In this document: positions 17,329 to 25,914 of the stretch, in pieces
Layout: each line of letters opens with the position of its first letter
Numbering within the stretch: position 1 is the first letter of the stretch
Assembly: GCF_039533685.1 (NCBI RefSeq)
Contig: NZ_BAAATZ010000003.1
Span: 62,001-126,000, forward strand
DNA length: 64,000 nt
Reading direction: 5' to 3'
DNA from: Actinocorallia aurantiaca
GTDB taxonomy: Bacteria > Actinomycetota > Actinomycetes > Streptosporangiales > Streptosporangiaceae
Notes under the pieces: model-generated
What the model was told of the DNA's origin: nothing
The model's database searches: none
The model's input: only the letters and a program-made list of their open reading frames with translations
Made by a program: the position numbers and the translations under genes

Positions 17329-19284
17329 TCAGGCCCCCAGCGGCAGGACGGCCCGCACCGTGGTGCCCCGGCCCGGCTCGGACTCCACCGTGAACGCGCC
17401 GCCGAGCTCGACGGCCCGCTCCCGCATCGACCCGAGGCCCACTCCCGTTCCGGGCTCGGCAGCCCCCCTGCCGTCGTCGGCCACCTCCACGGTGAGCGTC
17501 CCGGCCCCGGCGGTGAGGGCGAGCAGGCAGTCGCCGGCGCCCGCGTGCCGCCACACGTTGGCGACGGCCTCCGTGGCGATCCGGTAGGCGGCGACCTCGG
17601 TGGCGGCGCCCAGCGGCGGCAACCCGTCCGGACGGCTCAGCCTGATCTTCGGGCCGCCGGGCGGCTGCCCGTCCACGAACGCCTGCAGTGCTCCGGCCAG
17701 TCCCAGGGTGTCGAGGGCGGGCGGGCGCAGCCCGTCGACCAGCCGCCGCACCTCGCCGATCGCGGACTCCGCGCCCGTCACGATCTCCTCCAGCAGCGTC
17801 CGGGCGCGCTCCGGATGCCCGTCCATCAGTTCCTGGACGGCCTCGGCGCGCATGGTCAGCGAGGCCAGCGTAGGGCCGAGACCGTCGTGCAGTTCACGGC
17901 GGATCCTGCGACGCTCCTCCTCCCGCGCCGTGATCAGCCGCTCCCTGGACCGCTGGAGGTACACGGCCACCGCGATCTGCCCGGCGAGGTCCTGGAGCAG
18001 CCGGAGGTCGGCGGCGCCGAGTTCACGCTCACCCGGCCTGGGGGAGAGGAGCAGCCGCCCGACGGTCTCCCCGTTGTGGACGAGTGGAAGCGGGACGGGT
18101 TCCCCGTTCGCCTTCCCGTGCGCGACCACCGCCCCCGTGGCGGAGACCTCCACCGCCACGTACGGCAGCCGCAGCGCCTCGGCGACCGTCCGGGCCGCCC
18201 CCGCCGCGGCCTCGGGCTCCTCCAGATGCCGTCCCAGCCTCGTCAGGACGGCGTACGGCTCGTCGCGCTGCCCGTACATGAGCCTGTCGACACCGCGCTG
18301 AACCTGCTCACGCAGCGGCGCGAACACCAGCGCGATGATCCCCGTGGCGACCAGCGAGACCAGCAGTTCGGCCTCGAACAGCGCCCCCAGGTAGTTGACG
18401 GCCACGACGTACCCGCCGACGACGCACCCCGTCAGGACCGCGTAGACGAGCGTCCGGCTGATCAGGAGGTCGATGTCGAACAGCCCGTGCCGCAAGATCC
18501 CGATGCCGAGGGCCACCGGGATCAGCAGCATGGCCGACGTGCCGAGGAACTCGCCCGCCAGGCTCTCCACCGGCCACAGATCGGGATGTCCGTCCGTCAA
18601 CCCGATCGCCAGCCGCCCGACCACCCCGGCGGCGGACAGCCCCACCGCGTAGGCCAGCCATTTGAACGGCCGCGCCGCCTCCCCGACGGCCCGCCGGGCC
18701 CGGACGACCACACTGATCACTCCGACGAGGAACACCGCACTGATCATCAGGTCGAAGCCCGTCTCCAGGACGTCCGCGACACCCCCGACCCCCGCCAACC
18801 CGTACGGGTTGGGCACTTCGCCGCCGCCGACCTGCCCGTTCTCCCCGGGCCGCAGCGCCGAGACCCCGGCCGTCACCACCCCCGCCGCGACGGCCGCGAC
18901 GACCACCGGCCGCCACCGCCTCCCCGGCAGCCGCCCCTCCGGGAAGTACAGCGGCAGCAGGGTGAGCGCCAGATTCGCCGGCACCCAAAGCCACGTCTGA
19001 GGCCACCCCGCAGCCCCCGCCAGCGGCCCCTCCCCCCGGATCGCGTACCCCCCGCACGCGTCCATCGCCGCGAACGAGAACGCGCTGACCAGCAGCAGCC
19101 GCCCCACCACGTTCCCTGGCTGCCGGTACCGGATCAGCCCGCCCACCACCGCGCAGGCCGTCACATAGGCCAGGTGGCTCAGGTCCTTCAGCCCGCTCCC
19201 GTTGGCGACCCCCAGCCAGAGAGCGGCCACGACCAGCCCGACCGTGCTCCCGGCCCATCCGAGCCCCCAAAGCGCTCTGGACAC
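17329..19284 (-). CDS. NarL-type membrane histidine kinase with GAF domain
   Basis: About 651 aa. At least eight hydrophobic segments in the first 300 residues, a GAF-like domain (about 350-430), then HisKA_3 with the H-box EEERRRIRRELHDGLGPTL and an HATPase domain (EAVANVWRHAG, DDGRG, GLGSMRERA). GTG 19284 is preferred over GTG 19311 because GGGGAGG sits five bases before it. Multi-membrane kinases of this form often sense cell-envelope or redox state; the signal here is unknown. Confidence 0.9.
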   Translation of the reverse strand: MSRALWGLGWAGSTVGLVVAALWLGVANGSGLKDLSHLAYVTACAVVGGLIRYRQPGNVVGRLLLVSAFSFAAMDACGGYAIRGEGPLAGAAGWPQTWLWVPANLALTLLPLYFPEGRLPGRRWRPVVVAAVAAGVVTAGVSALRPGENGQVGGGEVPNPYGLAGVGGVADVLETGFDLMISAVFLVGVISVVVRARRAVGEAARPFKWLAYAVGLSAAGVVGRLAIGLTDGHPDLWPVESLAGEFLGTSAMLLIPVALGIGILRHGLFDIDLLISRTLVYAVLTGCVVGGYVVAVNYLGALFEAELLVSLVATGIIALVFAPLREQVQRGVDRLMYGQRDEPYAVLTRLGRHLEEPEAAAGAARTVAEALRLPYVAVEVSATGAVVAHGKANGEPVPLPLVHNGETVGRLLLSPRPGERELGAADLRLLQDLAGQIAVAVYLQRSRERLITAREEERRRIRRELHDGLGPTLASLTMRAEAVQELMDGHPERARTLLEEIVTGAESAIGEVRRLVDGLRPPALDTLGLAGALQAFVDGQPPGGPKIRLSRPDGLPPLGAATEVAAYRIATEAVANVWRHAGAGDCLLALTAGAGTLTVEVADDGRGAAEPGTGVGLGSMRERAVELGGAFTVESEPGRGTTVRAVLPLGA

Positions 19285-19487
19285 CCAGACCTCCCCACGG
19301 CAGGCGGCCACTGTAACCGGCTCGTTGTCCCTCCCACCCGGGACGATGTCCCGCCCCCCGAAGGGAACGGGACGGCGTGATCTCGTCTTATCGACGGGAA
19401 CGGGTCAGGGGCCTGCTCTCCGGCCTGGTCGCCTGAACCCCGAGCGGCTCCGGTTCCCTCGGCCCTTCTTCACCCCGGGCCGTTCTC

Positions 19488-19952
19488 TCACCCATCGCCG
19501 AGGGCGTCGGCCATCCGGTCTAGGTCGCTCAGCAGGGCATCCAGGCGGCGGGGTGGAATCGCGTCGATCATGCGCCGCTCGACCGCGTACACGGCGCCGC
19601 GCGCCGCCTCCAGCCGGGCCAGCCCCTCCCGGGTGAGGTGCACCGGCAGCGCCCGGCCGTGCTCGGCGGTCGCGGGCCGGGTCACCAGGCCGGCCTCCTG
19701 CAAGCCGCGCAGCACCACCGCGGAGGACTGGCGGGTCACGAACGTGCCCCGCGCCAGCTCCGCGCCGGAGATGCCCGGACGCTCGTCCAGCAGCTCCAGG
19801 CACGAGTACTGCGGCACCGTCAGGCCGTGCTCGCGCAGTGCCTGGTCCATCGCCCCGCGCAGGGCGGCCGCAGCCCGCTTCAGCCGGTATCCCACGTGCT
19901 CGGTGATGTCTCCGGCCTCGTGCGGCGGCTCGGGCCGCCCTCCCTCTCCCAT
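19488..19952 (-). CDS. MarR-family transcriptional regulator
   Basis: 154 aa, winged helix-turn-helix (about 40-110): VPQYSCLELLDERPGISGAELA, the recognition helix VTRQSSAVVLRGL and the wing RALPVHLT. Divergent from a VOC-family gene. Two identical-type palindromes in the gap, one covering this gene's start codon, point to autoregulation plus control of the VOC gene. Confidence 0.92.
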   Translation of the reverse strand: MGEGGRPEPPHEAGDITEHVGYRLKRAAAALRGAMDQALREHGLTVPQYSCLELLDERPGISGAELARGTFVTRQSSAVVLRGLQEAGLVTRPATAEHGRALPVHLTREGLARLEAARGAVYAVERRMIDAIPPRRLDALLSDLDRMADALGDG

Positions 19953-19969
19953 GTCAGTATTTTGACATG
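19950..19969. promoter_or_regulatory. MarR-type operator 1
   Basis: Palindrome CATGTCA-N6-TGACATG that overlaps the start codon of the MarR gene. Same half-sites as operator 2; centres 46 bp apart. Binding by the neighbouring MarR is inferred. Confidence 0.75.
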
Positions 19970-19992
19970 AACGGCGGGCTGCGCGTACCGTT

Positions 19993-20018
19993 CCTCATGT
20001 CAAAGTCCTGACATGAGG
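19993..20018. promoter_or_regulatory. MarR-type operator 2
   Basis: Perfect palindrome with 10-bp arms (CCTCATGTCA / TGACATGAGG) and a 6-bp spacer, 30 bp upstream of the VOC gene. Likely the main site for repressing the divergent gene. Confidence 0.8.
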
Positions 20019-20048
20019 ACTTGGTGAACAACCAGCCCAGGAGCGCCC

Positions 20049-20414
20049 ATGACCACCGTCACCGGTCCCGACTTCCTCGCCCTCCAGGTCCGCGACGTCG
20101 AGGCCGCCGCGGCCTTCTTCGAGGAGCACCTCGGCCTGGTGCGGGCTCCGGTCTCGCCGCCGCACGCCGTCGTCTTCGCCACCCGGCCGATCCCGTTCGC
20201 CGTCCGCGAGCCCCTGCCCGGCACCGACCTCGACAGCGGGCGGCCCGGTCTCGGCGTCGCCCTCTGGCTCGCCGCCGACAACGCGCAAGCCGTGCACGAC
20301 CGCCTCGCCGCCGCGGGCGTCCCCGTCCTCAGCGCTCCGCAGGACGGGCCCTTCGGCCGCATGTTCACCTTCACCGGCCCCGAGGGCTACGCCCTCACCG
20401 TCCACGGCGGCTGA
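20049..20414 (+). CDS. VOC/glyoxalase-family protein
   Basis: 121 aa, one VOC repeat pair. It opens with DFLALQVRDVEAAAAFFEE, the characteristic beta-alpha start, and ends with TGPEGYALTVHGG. Such proteins include dioxygenases, fosfomycin and bleomycin resistance proteins and glyoxalases; the exact reaction is not readable. Control by the divergent MarR suggests induction by a small-molecule ligand or stress. Confidence 0.85.
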   Translation: MTTVTGPDFLALQVRDVEAAAAFFEEHLGLVRAPVSPPHAVVFATRPIPFAVREPLPGTDLDSGRPGLGVALWLAADNAQAVHDRLAAAGVPVLSAPQDGPFGRMFTFTGPEGYALTVHGG

Positions 20415-20549
20415 CCACGGCGAGCGGAGCCGCGTCGCCCGCCTCGTCGCCGAAGGCCGTCCGAACACGAGACGGGCTCCATCGGCTGGGACGACTCCTC
20501 GCGCAGAAGGGCCGCCAGGCCCGGGCGGGCCCTGGCCGGGGCGGTTCTG

Positions 20550-20693
20550 CTACTCGACGTACTGGCGCAGGAGGCTGATCGCGACTGGTTCGTCGGAACC
20601 CGAGCGGGTGAATTCCTCTTGGTGCCCGTCGTGGATCCTTCGCGGAAGGCCCGTCGTGTACGGGCTGGAGCGCTTGACCGCGGGTTGGTTGTA
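20550..20693 (-). pseudogene. Possible 3' remnant of an unknown gene
   Basis: In the 308-bp gap after the VOC gene, one minus frame ending at TAG 20550 reads smoothly for about 45 codons with GC-rich third positions (YTTGLPRRIHDGHQEEF, then DEPVAISLLRQYVE). No start or SD precedes it, and it runs into the Rrf2 operator. Probably a truncated gene end; family not recognised. It could be chance open frame. Confidence 0.25.
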
Positions 20694-20710
20694 ACAGAAG
20701 ATGTTGCAAC
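20688..20710. promoter_or_regulatory. Rrf2 operator A
   Basis: Near-perfect palindrome GTTGTAAC-N7-GTTGCAAC (one mismatch) 12 bp upstream of the Rrf2 ATG. A second copy precedes the NIPSNAP gene. Likely autoregulatory site. Confidence 0.75.
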
Positions 20711-20722
20711 GAGGGGGGTGTG

Positions 20723-21151
20723 ATGGCGGCGAACAGTCGGCTCACGATCGCGACGCATGTGCTGACGTGGTTGGCGCTGGCGCAGCGGGATGGGCGGGAG
20801 GTGCTCACCTCGGATCAGGTCGCGGCCAGCGTCAACACCAATCCCGTGATCATCCGGCGCAGTCTCGGTGATCTGCGGCGGGCCGGTCTGGTGGAGGTGC
20901 GCCGCGGCGCCGGGGCGGGCTGGAGCCTCGCCCGCGCGCCGGAGGAGATCAGCCTCCTCGAGGTGCACGACGCCGTCGACGCGGAGCCGCCGTTCGGCCT
21001 GCACCACACCGAACCCAACCTGGAGTGTCCTGTCGGCCGGGGTATCCGACCCGCTTTGAGTGAGGTCTACGGCCGGGCCGAGCGGGCCATGCGACGGGAA
21101 CTGGCGGACACGTCTATCGCCGATGTACTGCGCGAGACGCTGGTGAACTGA
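20723..21151 (+). CDS. Rrf2-family transcriptional regulator
   Basis: 142 aa from ATG 20723 with SD GAGGGGGG; a GTG lies three bases upstream. N-terminal winged helix (NSRLTIATHVLTWLAL, VNTNPVIIRRSLGDLRRAGLV) and a C-terminal dimer helix. Only one Cys (LECPVG), so it lacks the three-cysteine cluster of IscR/NsrR and probably does not bind Fe-S. This is the YwnA-type subgroup. Downstream NIPSNAP gene shares the operator type. Confidence 0.9.
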   Translation: MAANSRLTIATHVLTWLALAQRDGREVLTSDQVAASVNTNPVIIRRSLGDLRRAGLVEVRRGAGAGWSLARAPEEISLLEVHDAVDAEPPFGLHHTEPNLECPVGRGIRPALSEVYGRAERAMRRELADTSIADVLRETLVN

Positions 21152-21189
21152 CCGATCGATCATGGTGCCGGACGTTCACCATGCCGTTT

Positions 21190-21212
21190 GTTGTAACAGG
21201 ATTAGTTACATC
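21190..21212. promoter_or_regulatory. Rrf2 operator B
   Basis: Palindrome GTTGTAAC-N7-GTTACATC, same half-site and spacer as operator A, 18 bp before the NIPSNAP start codon. Supports joint control of both genes. Confidence 0.75.
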
Positions 21213-21230
21213 ACCTGAAGAGGAGCGAGG

Positions 21231-21968
21231 ATGGAAGCCGTAAGGTGTCCGATCGTCGAACTGCGGCAGTACACGCTGCATCCGGGACGGCGTGACGTCC
21301 TGATCGATCTGTTCGACCGGGAGTTCGTCGAATCCCAGGAGGCGGCGGGCATGACCGTCCTGGGCCAGTTCCGCGATCTTGACGACCCCGACCGTTTCGT
21401 CTGGCTCCGCGGCTTCGCGGACATGCCGAGCCGCGCCGAGGCCCTGGCGGGCTTCTACGGCGGCCCGGTCTGGCGGGCGCACCGCGACAGGGCGAACGCG
21501 ACGATGGTCGACTCCGACGACGTCCTGCTGCTGCGCCCGTGCTCGGAACAGGCCGGGTTCCCCGCGCCAGCCGACCCCCGACCGGCTCCCGGCGTGCTGG
21601 CGGCCTCGCCCCCGGGCCTCGTCCTCGCCACCGTCTGGTACGCCCACGACCCCTTCGACGCCGCGTTCCTCGACTTCTTCGAACGCCGGGTCCGCCCCGT
21701 GCTCACCGAGACCGGCGCCGAACCCCTGGCCTGCCTTCAGTCCGAACACGCCCCGAACACCTTCCCGGCGCTCCCGGTTCGCACGAACGAGGAGGTCTTC
21801 GTCTGGTTCGCCCGTTTCCCCGACGAAACCCGTCTCACCGACCACCTGAACCGTCTCCGGAATTCACGATCCTGGCGTGACGACGTCCTGCCGAACCTTT
21901 CGAAGCGCTGGGCCAGAGACCCCCAGCGCCTACGCCTGGCCCCCACCGACCGCTCGCTCCTGCGGTGA
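21231..21968 (+). CDS. NIPSNAP-family protein
   Basis: 245 aa, two ferredoxin-like alpha/beta barrels of the NIPSNAP type: VELRQYTLHPGRRDVLIDLF at the start and LATVWYAHD in the second half, with RFVWLRGFADMPSRA. Family function is unknown; bacterial members are often next to redox or stress regulators, as here (Rrf2). SD GAGGAGCGAGG. The 160 bp after it, up to 22128, show nothing. Confidence 0.9.
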   Translation: MEAVRCPIVELRQYTLHPGRRDVLIDLFDREFVESQEAAGMTVLGQFRDLDDPDRFVWLRGFADMPSRAEALAGFYGGPVWRAHRDRANATMVDSDDVLLLRPCSEQAGFPAPADPRPAPGVLAASPPGLVLATVWYAHDPFDAAFLDFFERRVRPVLTETGAEPLACLQSEHAPNTFPALPVRTNEEVFVWFARFPDETRLTDHLNRLRNSRSWRDDVLPNLSKRWARDPQRLRLAPTDRSLLR

Positions 21969-22128
21969 GCCCTCTGAGGGCACGCTCGCCGAAGGGCGCT
22001 GCGGAGCCTGCCGGGCCGGGCGCGGTCTGGATCGGGAGCGGTCAGGGCCTGGCGGTGCGGCAGCGGGGGCCGTCGCTGATCCGGCGGCAGGGCGCGGGAC
22101 GCCGCGGGAGGGCGGATCGCCGACCGGG

Positions 22129-22926
22129 TCAGAGGTCCAGGAGGAGGGGGCGGTGGTCGGAGACCTCGGGGGCGGTGACGATCTCGAAGTGCTTGACGGC
22201 GCCGGGGTCGGAGACCAGGAGGTAGCTCGCGTGGCGGAGGGGTTTGGGGTAGTGGGCGGTGCGGGTGTCGGCTTCGCGGACCAGGTCGGTGAGGCCGATG
22301 TCGGCGAGGACCTGGAAGGTCGAGCTGCCGGGGAGGAGGTTGAAGTCGCCGGCGACGATGGTGAGGTCGCCGGGTTCGCGGGCCGCGGTGATGAGGGAGG
22401 CCAGGCGTTCGGCCTGGACGCGGCGGGCGGGGGTGTCGTTCTTGCCCTGGGCGTCGCGGAGGCCGTGGAGGTTGACGACGGTGACGAAGCGGTCGGCTTC
22501 CCGGTCGTGGACGCGGACGGACAGGGCGTTGCGGGGCCGGTCGCTGACGGGCCAGGCGTCGGGGTGGTGGAGGTAGGAGCCGTGGACGAAGGCCGAGCGC
22601 ATGCCGACGAGCGGGAGGTCCGCGGAGACGAAGGTGGCGAGGCCGAAGTCCTGCGGGTGGGTGCGGCCCGCGTCGTCCCGCACCGGGCCGGTGTCGCTCA
22701 CGGCGAAGAGGCCCTGGTGGCGGGGGAGGTGCGCGGTGACGTCGGCCATGAGGTCCGCGCGCTGGGGGAGCGACCTGTCGGCGTCGGCGAACCGGGTCCA
22801 GCCGTGCAGGCCGGGAGCCCGCGCCACTTCCTGGAGGCACAGGACGTCGGCGCCGCATGTGTCGAGCCAGGGGGCGAACTCGTCGAACAACGCGCCGCCC
22901 CAGGAGTTCACCGAGATGATCCGCAC
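22129..22926 (-). CDS. Endonuclease/exonuclease/phosphatase family protein
   Basis: 265 aa, complete EEP fold with the metal and catalytic motifs in order: SVNSWGG (Asn), LQEVAR (Glu), VNLHG, GDFNLLP and SDHRPL. No signal peptide, so cytoplasmic. Start GTG 22926. Substrate could be DNA, an inositol or a nucleotide phosphate. Lies head-to-tail with the Nudix gene (50-bp gap). Confidence 0.92.
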   Translation of the reverse strand: MRIISVNSWGGALFDEFAPWLDTCGADVLCLQEVARAPGLHGWTRFADADRSLPQRADLMADVTAHLPRHQGLFAVSDTGPVRDDAGRTHPQDFGLATFVSADLPLVGMRSAFVHGSYLHHPDAWPVSDRPRNALSVRVHDREADRFVTVVNLHGLRDAQGKNDTPARRVQAERLASLITAAREPGDLTIVAGDFNLLPGSSTFQVLADIGLTDLVREADTRTAHYPKPLRHASYLLVSDPGAVKHFEIVTAPEVSDHRPLLLDL

Positions 22927-22976
22927 GGGGACGACCCTAGATCAGCGAAGAGGCCGAGGGGAAAGGGATAAAGGGC

Positions 22977-23465
22977 TCAGCGGCGGGCGAAGAACTCCCC
23001 GGCCACGCGGGTGTGCAGAGGGAAGGCCAGCTCACGCGGCGCGTCGATGACGACCCGCTCGGTCGCCTCGTCGTTGGCGGTGAAGGCCGGCAGCGCGGAC
23101 GCGGCCAGCGCCGGACCCAGCCCGAAGACGAGGAGCGTCCCGTCCGGCGCGCTGTGCACGTCGAACAGTTCCACGCTCGCGGGATCGACGGCGATGTCCG
23201 TCTCCTCCAGCAGTTCCCGGGCCGCCGCCCGCTGCCACGACTCCCCGTGGTCGATGAACCCGCCCGGCAGCGCCAGCTCCCCGACGTGCGGCGGCACCCC
23301 GCGCCGGACCGTCAGCAGCCCGCCGTCCACGGGCAGCAGCAGCACCGCCACGGGCACCGGATTGAGATAGCTCGTGTTCCCGCACGAACCGCACGTCCTC
23401 GGCCATACCGCGTCAGCGCCGAACGCAGCCCCGCAAAAGGAGCAATGGGAGTTCCTGAGTAGCAC
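22977..23465 (-). CDS. Nudix hydrolase with N-terminal zinc ribbon
   Basis: 162 aa. Two CxxC pairs (CSFC at 8-11, CGSC at 25-28) form a zinc ribbon as in NADH pyrophosphatase NudC and some ADP-ribose pyrophosphatases. Nudix box GFIDHGESWQRAAARELLEE is intact. Start GTG 23465. Divergent from the PARG gene with 119 bp between, which suggests a joint role in ADP-ribose or NAD turnover. Confidence 0.92.
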   Translation of the reverse strand: MLLRNSHCSFCGAAFGADAVWPRTCGSCGNTSYLNPVPVAVLLLPVDGGLLTVRRGVPPHVGELALPGGFIDHGESWQRAAARELLEETDIAVDPASVELFDVHSAPDGTLLVFGLGPALAASALPAFTANDEATERVVIDAPRELAFPLHTRVAGEFFARR

Positions 23466-23584
23466 GTCCCGACTCTAACCGGCAGAGCTGGAAAGGGGTC
23501 ATGAACGAGTCCGCCGTGTGGAGGGCGGGAGGGGAAGACCGAAAACCGATTGCCTCGGGGGGAGGGCTCTGGGATGTTCTCACT

Positions 23585-24376
23585 ATGAGAGTGAATCGAA
23601 GGAAGATCGCCGAAGAGACGGTGGCGATCCTGGAGGCCGGTTCGTACACGGTGGACGGCCGTGTCGTGCGGATCGGCGACGACGTCGCGGCATCCGTGGA
23701 AGGGGCCCGGCTGTACCTGCCGGACGAATTCGACGAGCCGGCGGGACCCGTACGGCACGAGACGGCCGTCGAACTGACCCGGGAGACGACCCTGGACGCC
23801 GCCCGGAGGCTGGGACGGGCTGTCGTCGCGCTGAACTTCGCGTCCGCCAAGAACCCGGGCGGCGGATTCCAGCGCGGCGCGCACGCCCAGGAGGAGGCGC
23901 TGGCGCGCGCCTCCGGCCTGTACCCGACGCTGTGCCGCTTCCGGGAGGACTACTACGACTTCCACCGGGCGGCCCAGGACCTCCGATACTCGGACCGGAT
24001 GATCTACTCGCCCGCCGTCCCCGTCTTCCGGGACGAGTCCGGGGCGCTGCTGGACGAGCCGTTCCCCGTCTCGTTCATCACCTCACCCGCCCCGAACCGA
24101 GGAGCGCTGCCTCCCGGAACGCCGGTCTCCGACGTGCTGCGGCGCAGGGCTTGGAAGGTCCTCGCCCTGGCCGCGGCCGAAGGATACGAACGGCTCGTAC
24201 TGGGCGCGTGGGGGTGCGGCGTCTTCCGCAACGACCCCGCCGAAGTCGCCACGATCTGGTCGGACCTGCTGTCCGGCCCCTTCGCCGGCCGTTTCGCCCA
24301 CGTCACCATGGCCGTCTGGGACCCCGACGGCACCACACCCCAGTACCTCGCCTTCTCCCGCGTCTTCCAGCCGTGA
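23585..24376 (+). CDS. Bacterial poly(ADP-ribose) glycohydrolase-type protein (TIGR02452)
   Basis: 263 aa from ATG 23585. Carries the PARG catalytic signature GGG-X7-QEE (GGG at 92-94, QEE at 102-104, the second Glu being the catalytic one) preceded by NFASAKNPG. TSPAPNRG and GAWGCGVFRNDP complete the macrodomain-like ligand pocket. Expected activity is removal of ADP-ribose from proteins or small molecules. In-frame ATG 23501 lies further upstream without conserved sequence. Divergent from a Nudix gene. Confidence 0.9.
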   Translation: MRVNRRKIAEETVAILEAGSYTVDGRVVRIGDDVAASVEGARLYLPDEFDEPAGPVRHETAVELTRETTLDAARRLGRAVVALNFASAKNPGGGFQRGAHAQEEALARASGLYPTLCRFREDYYDFHRAAQDLRYSDRMIYSPAVPVFRDESGALLDEPFPVSFITSPAPNRGALPPGTPVSDVLRRRAWKVLALAAAEGYERLVLGAWGCGVFRNDPAEVATIWSDLLSGPFAGRFAHVTMAVWDPDGTTPQYLAFSRVFQP

Positions 24377-24398
24377 GCAGGCGGACGCGTCGGACCGG

Positions 24399-25061
24399 TC
24401 AGCCCGTGGGTTCGCGGAGGGCCGCGAGGGCGGAGGCGAACATCGTGGACTTGATGGCGGAGAGGGTGGTGCGGTCCTTGCCCGCCAGGGGACGGACGCG
24501 TTCGGCGGCCGTCTCGACCAGGGCCGCCTCGTCGGCGACGGCGTCGACCAGGCCGAGGTCGCGGGCCTCGGGGCCGCCGAAGCGCCGGCCGGTGGTCATC
24601 GAGGCGACCGCGGCGGCGGGGGTGAGCTTCGCCTGGATGAGGGCGGCCATGCCCGTGGTGAAGGGGATGTGGATGTCCACCTCGGGGAAGCAGAAGTAGC
24701 CGCGGTCGGAACGCATGACGCGGAAGTCGTGGGCCGTCGCGAGCATCGCACCGGCGCCGAAGGCGTGGCCGTTGACGGCGGCGACCGTCGGTACGGGAAG
24801 GGCGAGGACGCGCGCGAACAGCGCGTGCACGTTGGCGACGTAGGACGCCAGTTGGTCGCCGTGCGCGCCGAGCCAGTCCAGGTCCAGGCCGTTGGAGAAG
24901 AACTTGCCCTTCGCGGTCGTGACGAGCGCCGCCGCGCCGGGGTGGTCGACGACCTCGTCCAGCAGGGCGTTGACGGCCTTCAGCCAGTCGGGGGAGAAGC
25001 GGTTCTCGTCGTCCCCCAGTTCCAGGTAGAAGACGGAGTCCTCGCGGCGCAGTTCGGGCAT
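24399..25061 (-). CDS. Enoyl-CoA hydratase/isomerase family protein, copy 1
   Basis: 220 aa crotonase fold, shorter than the usual 255-270, as for the delta3,delta2-enoyl-CoA isomerase subgroup. Oxyanion-hole residues lie in FFSNGLDLDW and GHAFGAGAML, with acidic candidates in FPEVDIH. The start lies two bases after the TetR stop (SD AAGGA), so both are one transcript. A close paralogue with the same opening sits at 29251-29925. Confidence 0.92.
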   Translation of the reverse strand: MPELRREDSVFYLELGDDENRFSPDWLKAVNALLDEVVDHPGAAALVTTAKGKFFSNGLDLDWLGAHGDQLASYVANVHALFARVLALPVPTVAAVNGHAFGAGAMLATAHDFRVMRSDRGYFCFPEVDIHIPFTTGMAALIQAKLTPAAAVASMTTGRRFGGPEARDLGLVDAVADEAALVETAAERVRPLAGKDRTTLSAIKSTMFASALAALREPTG

Positions 25062-25063
25062 GG

Positions 25064-25714
25064 TCATTCCTTTCCGGGGGGCCGGTGCCCGCGATCGGGC
25101 GGCGGCACGGTGAGCACGGCGCGGACGGCGGCCTCCAGCCGTCGCCTGCGGTCGTCGGAGATTTCCACGGAGCCCGGCGACGGGCCGGTGAGCACCCGCC
25201 GGAAGAACGCGACCGGCAGATCCACCACGCACGTCGTGATCACGCCGACCGCCGCGGCGTCACGACGGCCCCACACGGCCTCGGACAGCCGCACCAGCAG
25301 CGCGACGAGCCGCCGGTCCAGCCCCAGCAGCGCCTCGGCGACCTCTTCGGGCAGCTGCGGACCCAGCAGCCGCTCGCTCCGGACGCTCATCAGCATCCGG
25401 GCGCCCGCGGGCCGCCGCAGCGTGAACTCGGCGGGCGCGTCCGCCGCGGCGACCACCGCGGCGACGGACCCCTCGTCCGTCAGGGCCGCGTCGACCAGCG
25501 AGGTCTGCAGTTCCAGGAAGTCGTTCCCCGCCCGCAGCCAGGTCCGTCCCAGCAGGGCGGGCACCGAGCCGAACGCGTGGTAGACCGCCCCGTTCGACAT
25601 CCCCGAGGCCGCCGAGAGCCTCCGCACCGTGAACTTCTCCAGCCCGTCCTCGGCGACGAGCTCCTCGGCGACGTCGAGCAACCGGTCGAGATCGTGCGTT
25701 CGTGGGCGGGCCAT
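25064..25714 (-). CDS. TetR-family regulator of enoyl-CoA hydratase 1
   Basis: 216 aa from ATG 25714. N-terminal HTH (about 10-55; RLSAASGMSNGAVYHAFGS) and a helical ligand domain. It heads a two-gene operon with the enoyl-CoA hydratase, and a palindrome lies 15 bp upstream. The likely inducer is an acyl-CoA (inference from the partner enzyme). Its last codons (RRRRLEAA to GKE) resemble the stub at 29918-30016. Confidence 0.9.
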   Translation of the reverse strand: MARPRTHDLDRLLDVAEELVAEDGLEKFTVRRLSAASGMSNGAVYHAFGSVPALLGRTWLRAGNDFLELQTSLVDAALTDEGSVAAVVAAADAPAEFTLRRPAGARMLMSVRSERLLGPQLPEEVAEALLGLDRRLVALLVRLSEAVWGRRDAAAVGVITTCVVDLPVAFFRRVLTGPSPGSVEISDDRRRRLEAAVRAVLTVPPPDRGHRPPGKE

Positions 25715-25728
25715 GCCGGGAGCATAAC

Positions 25729-25742
25729 AGAGCAAATGCTCT
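25729..25742. promoter_or_regulatory. TetR operator, copy 1
   Basis: Perfect palindrome AGAGCA-AA-TGCTCT, preceded by TAAC, just upstream of the TetR start. A nearly identical site is found at 30031-30044 before the second hydratase. Confidence 0.75.
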
Positions 25743-25914
25743 AAAACCTGGCCACTTAGGGATGAGAAGGGCGTGCCTGGTTCTGTGTCGGGACGTGCAC
25801 GAATAAAGGTTTCCTGATGAAGCCGCAGCTCATGGCTGTTACGGGTACCGATACTCCGCGGCGGCGGAAGAGCCCGATCGCCGTCATCTGGCGCAGCGAC
25901 CAAGGAGAACGACC

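Noticed and set aside
15829..19380. 1183-aa plus-strand frame
   Set aside because: Antisense to the NarL kinase and regulator over most of its length; composition is low-complexity Gln/Arg/Pro and no motif is present.
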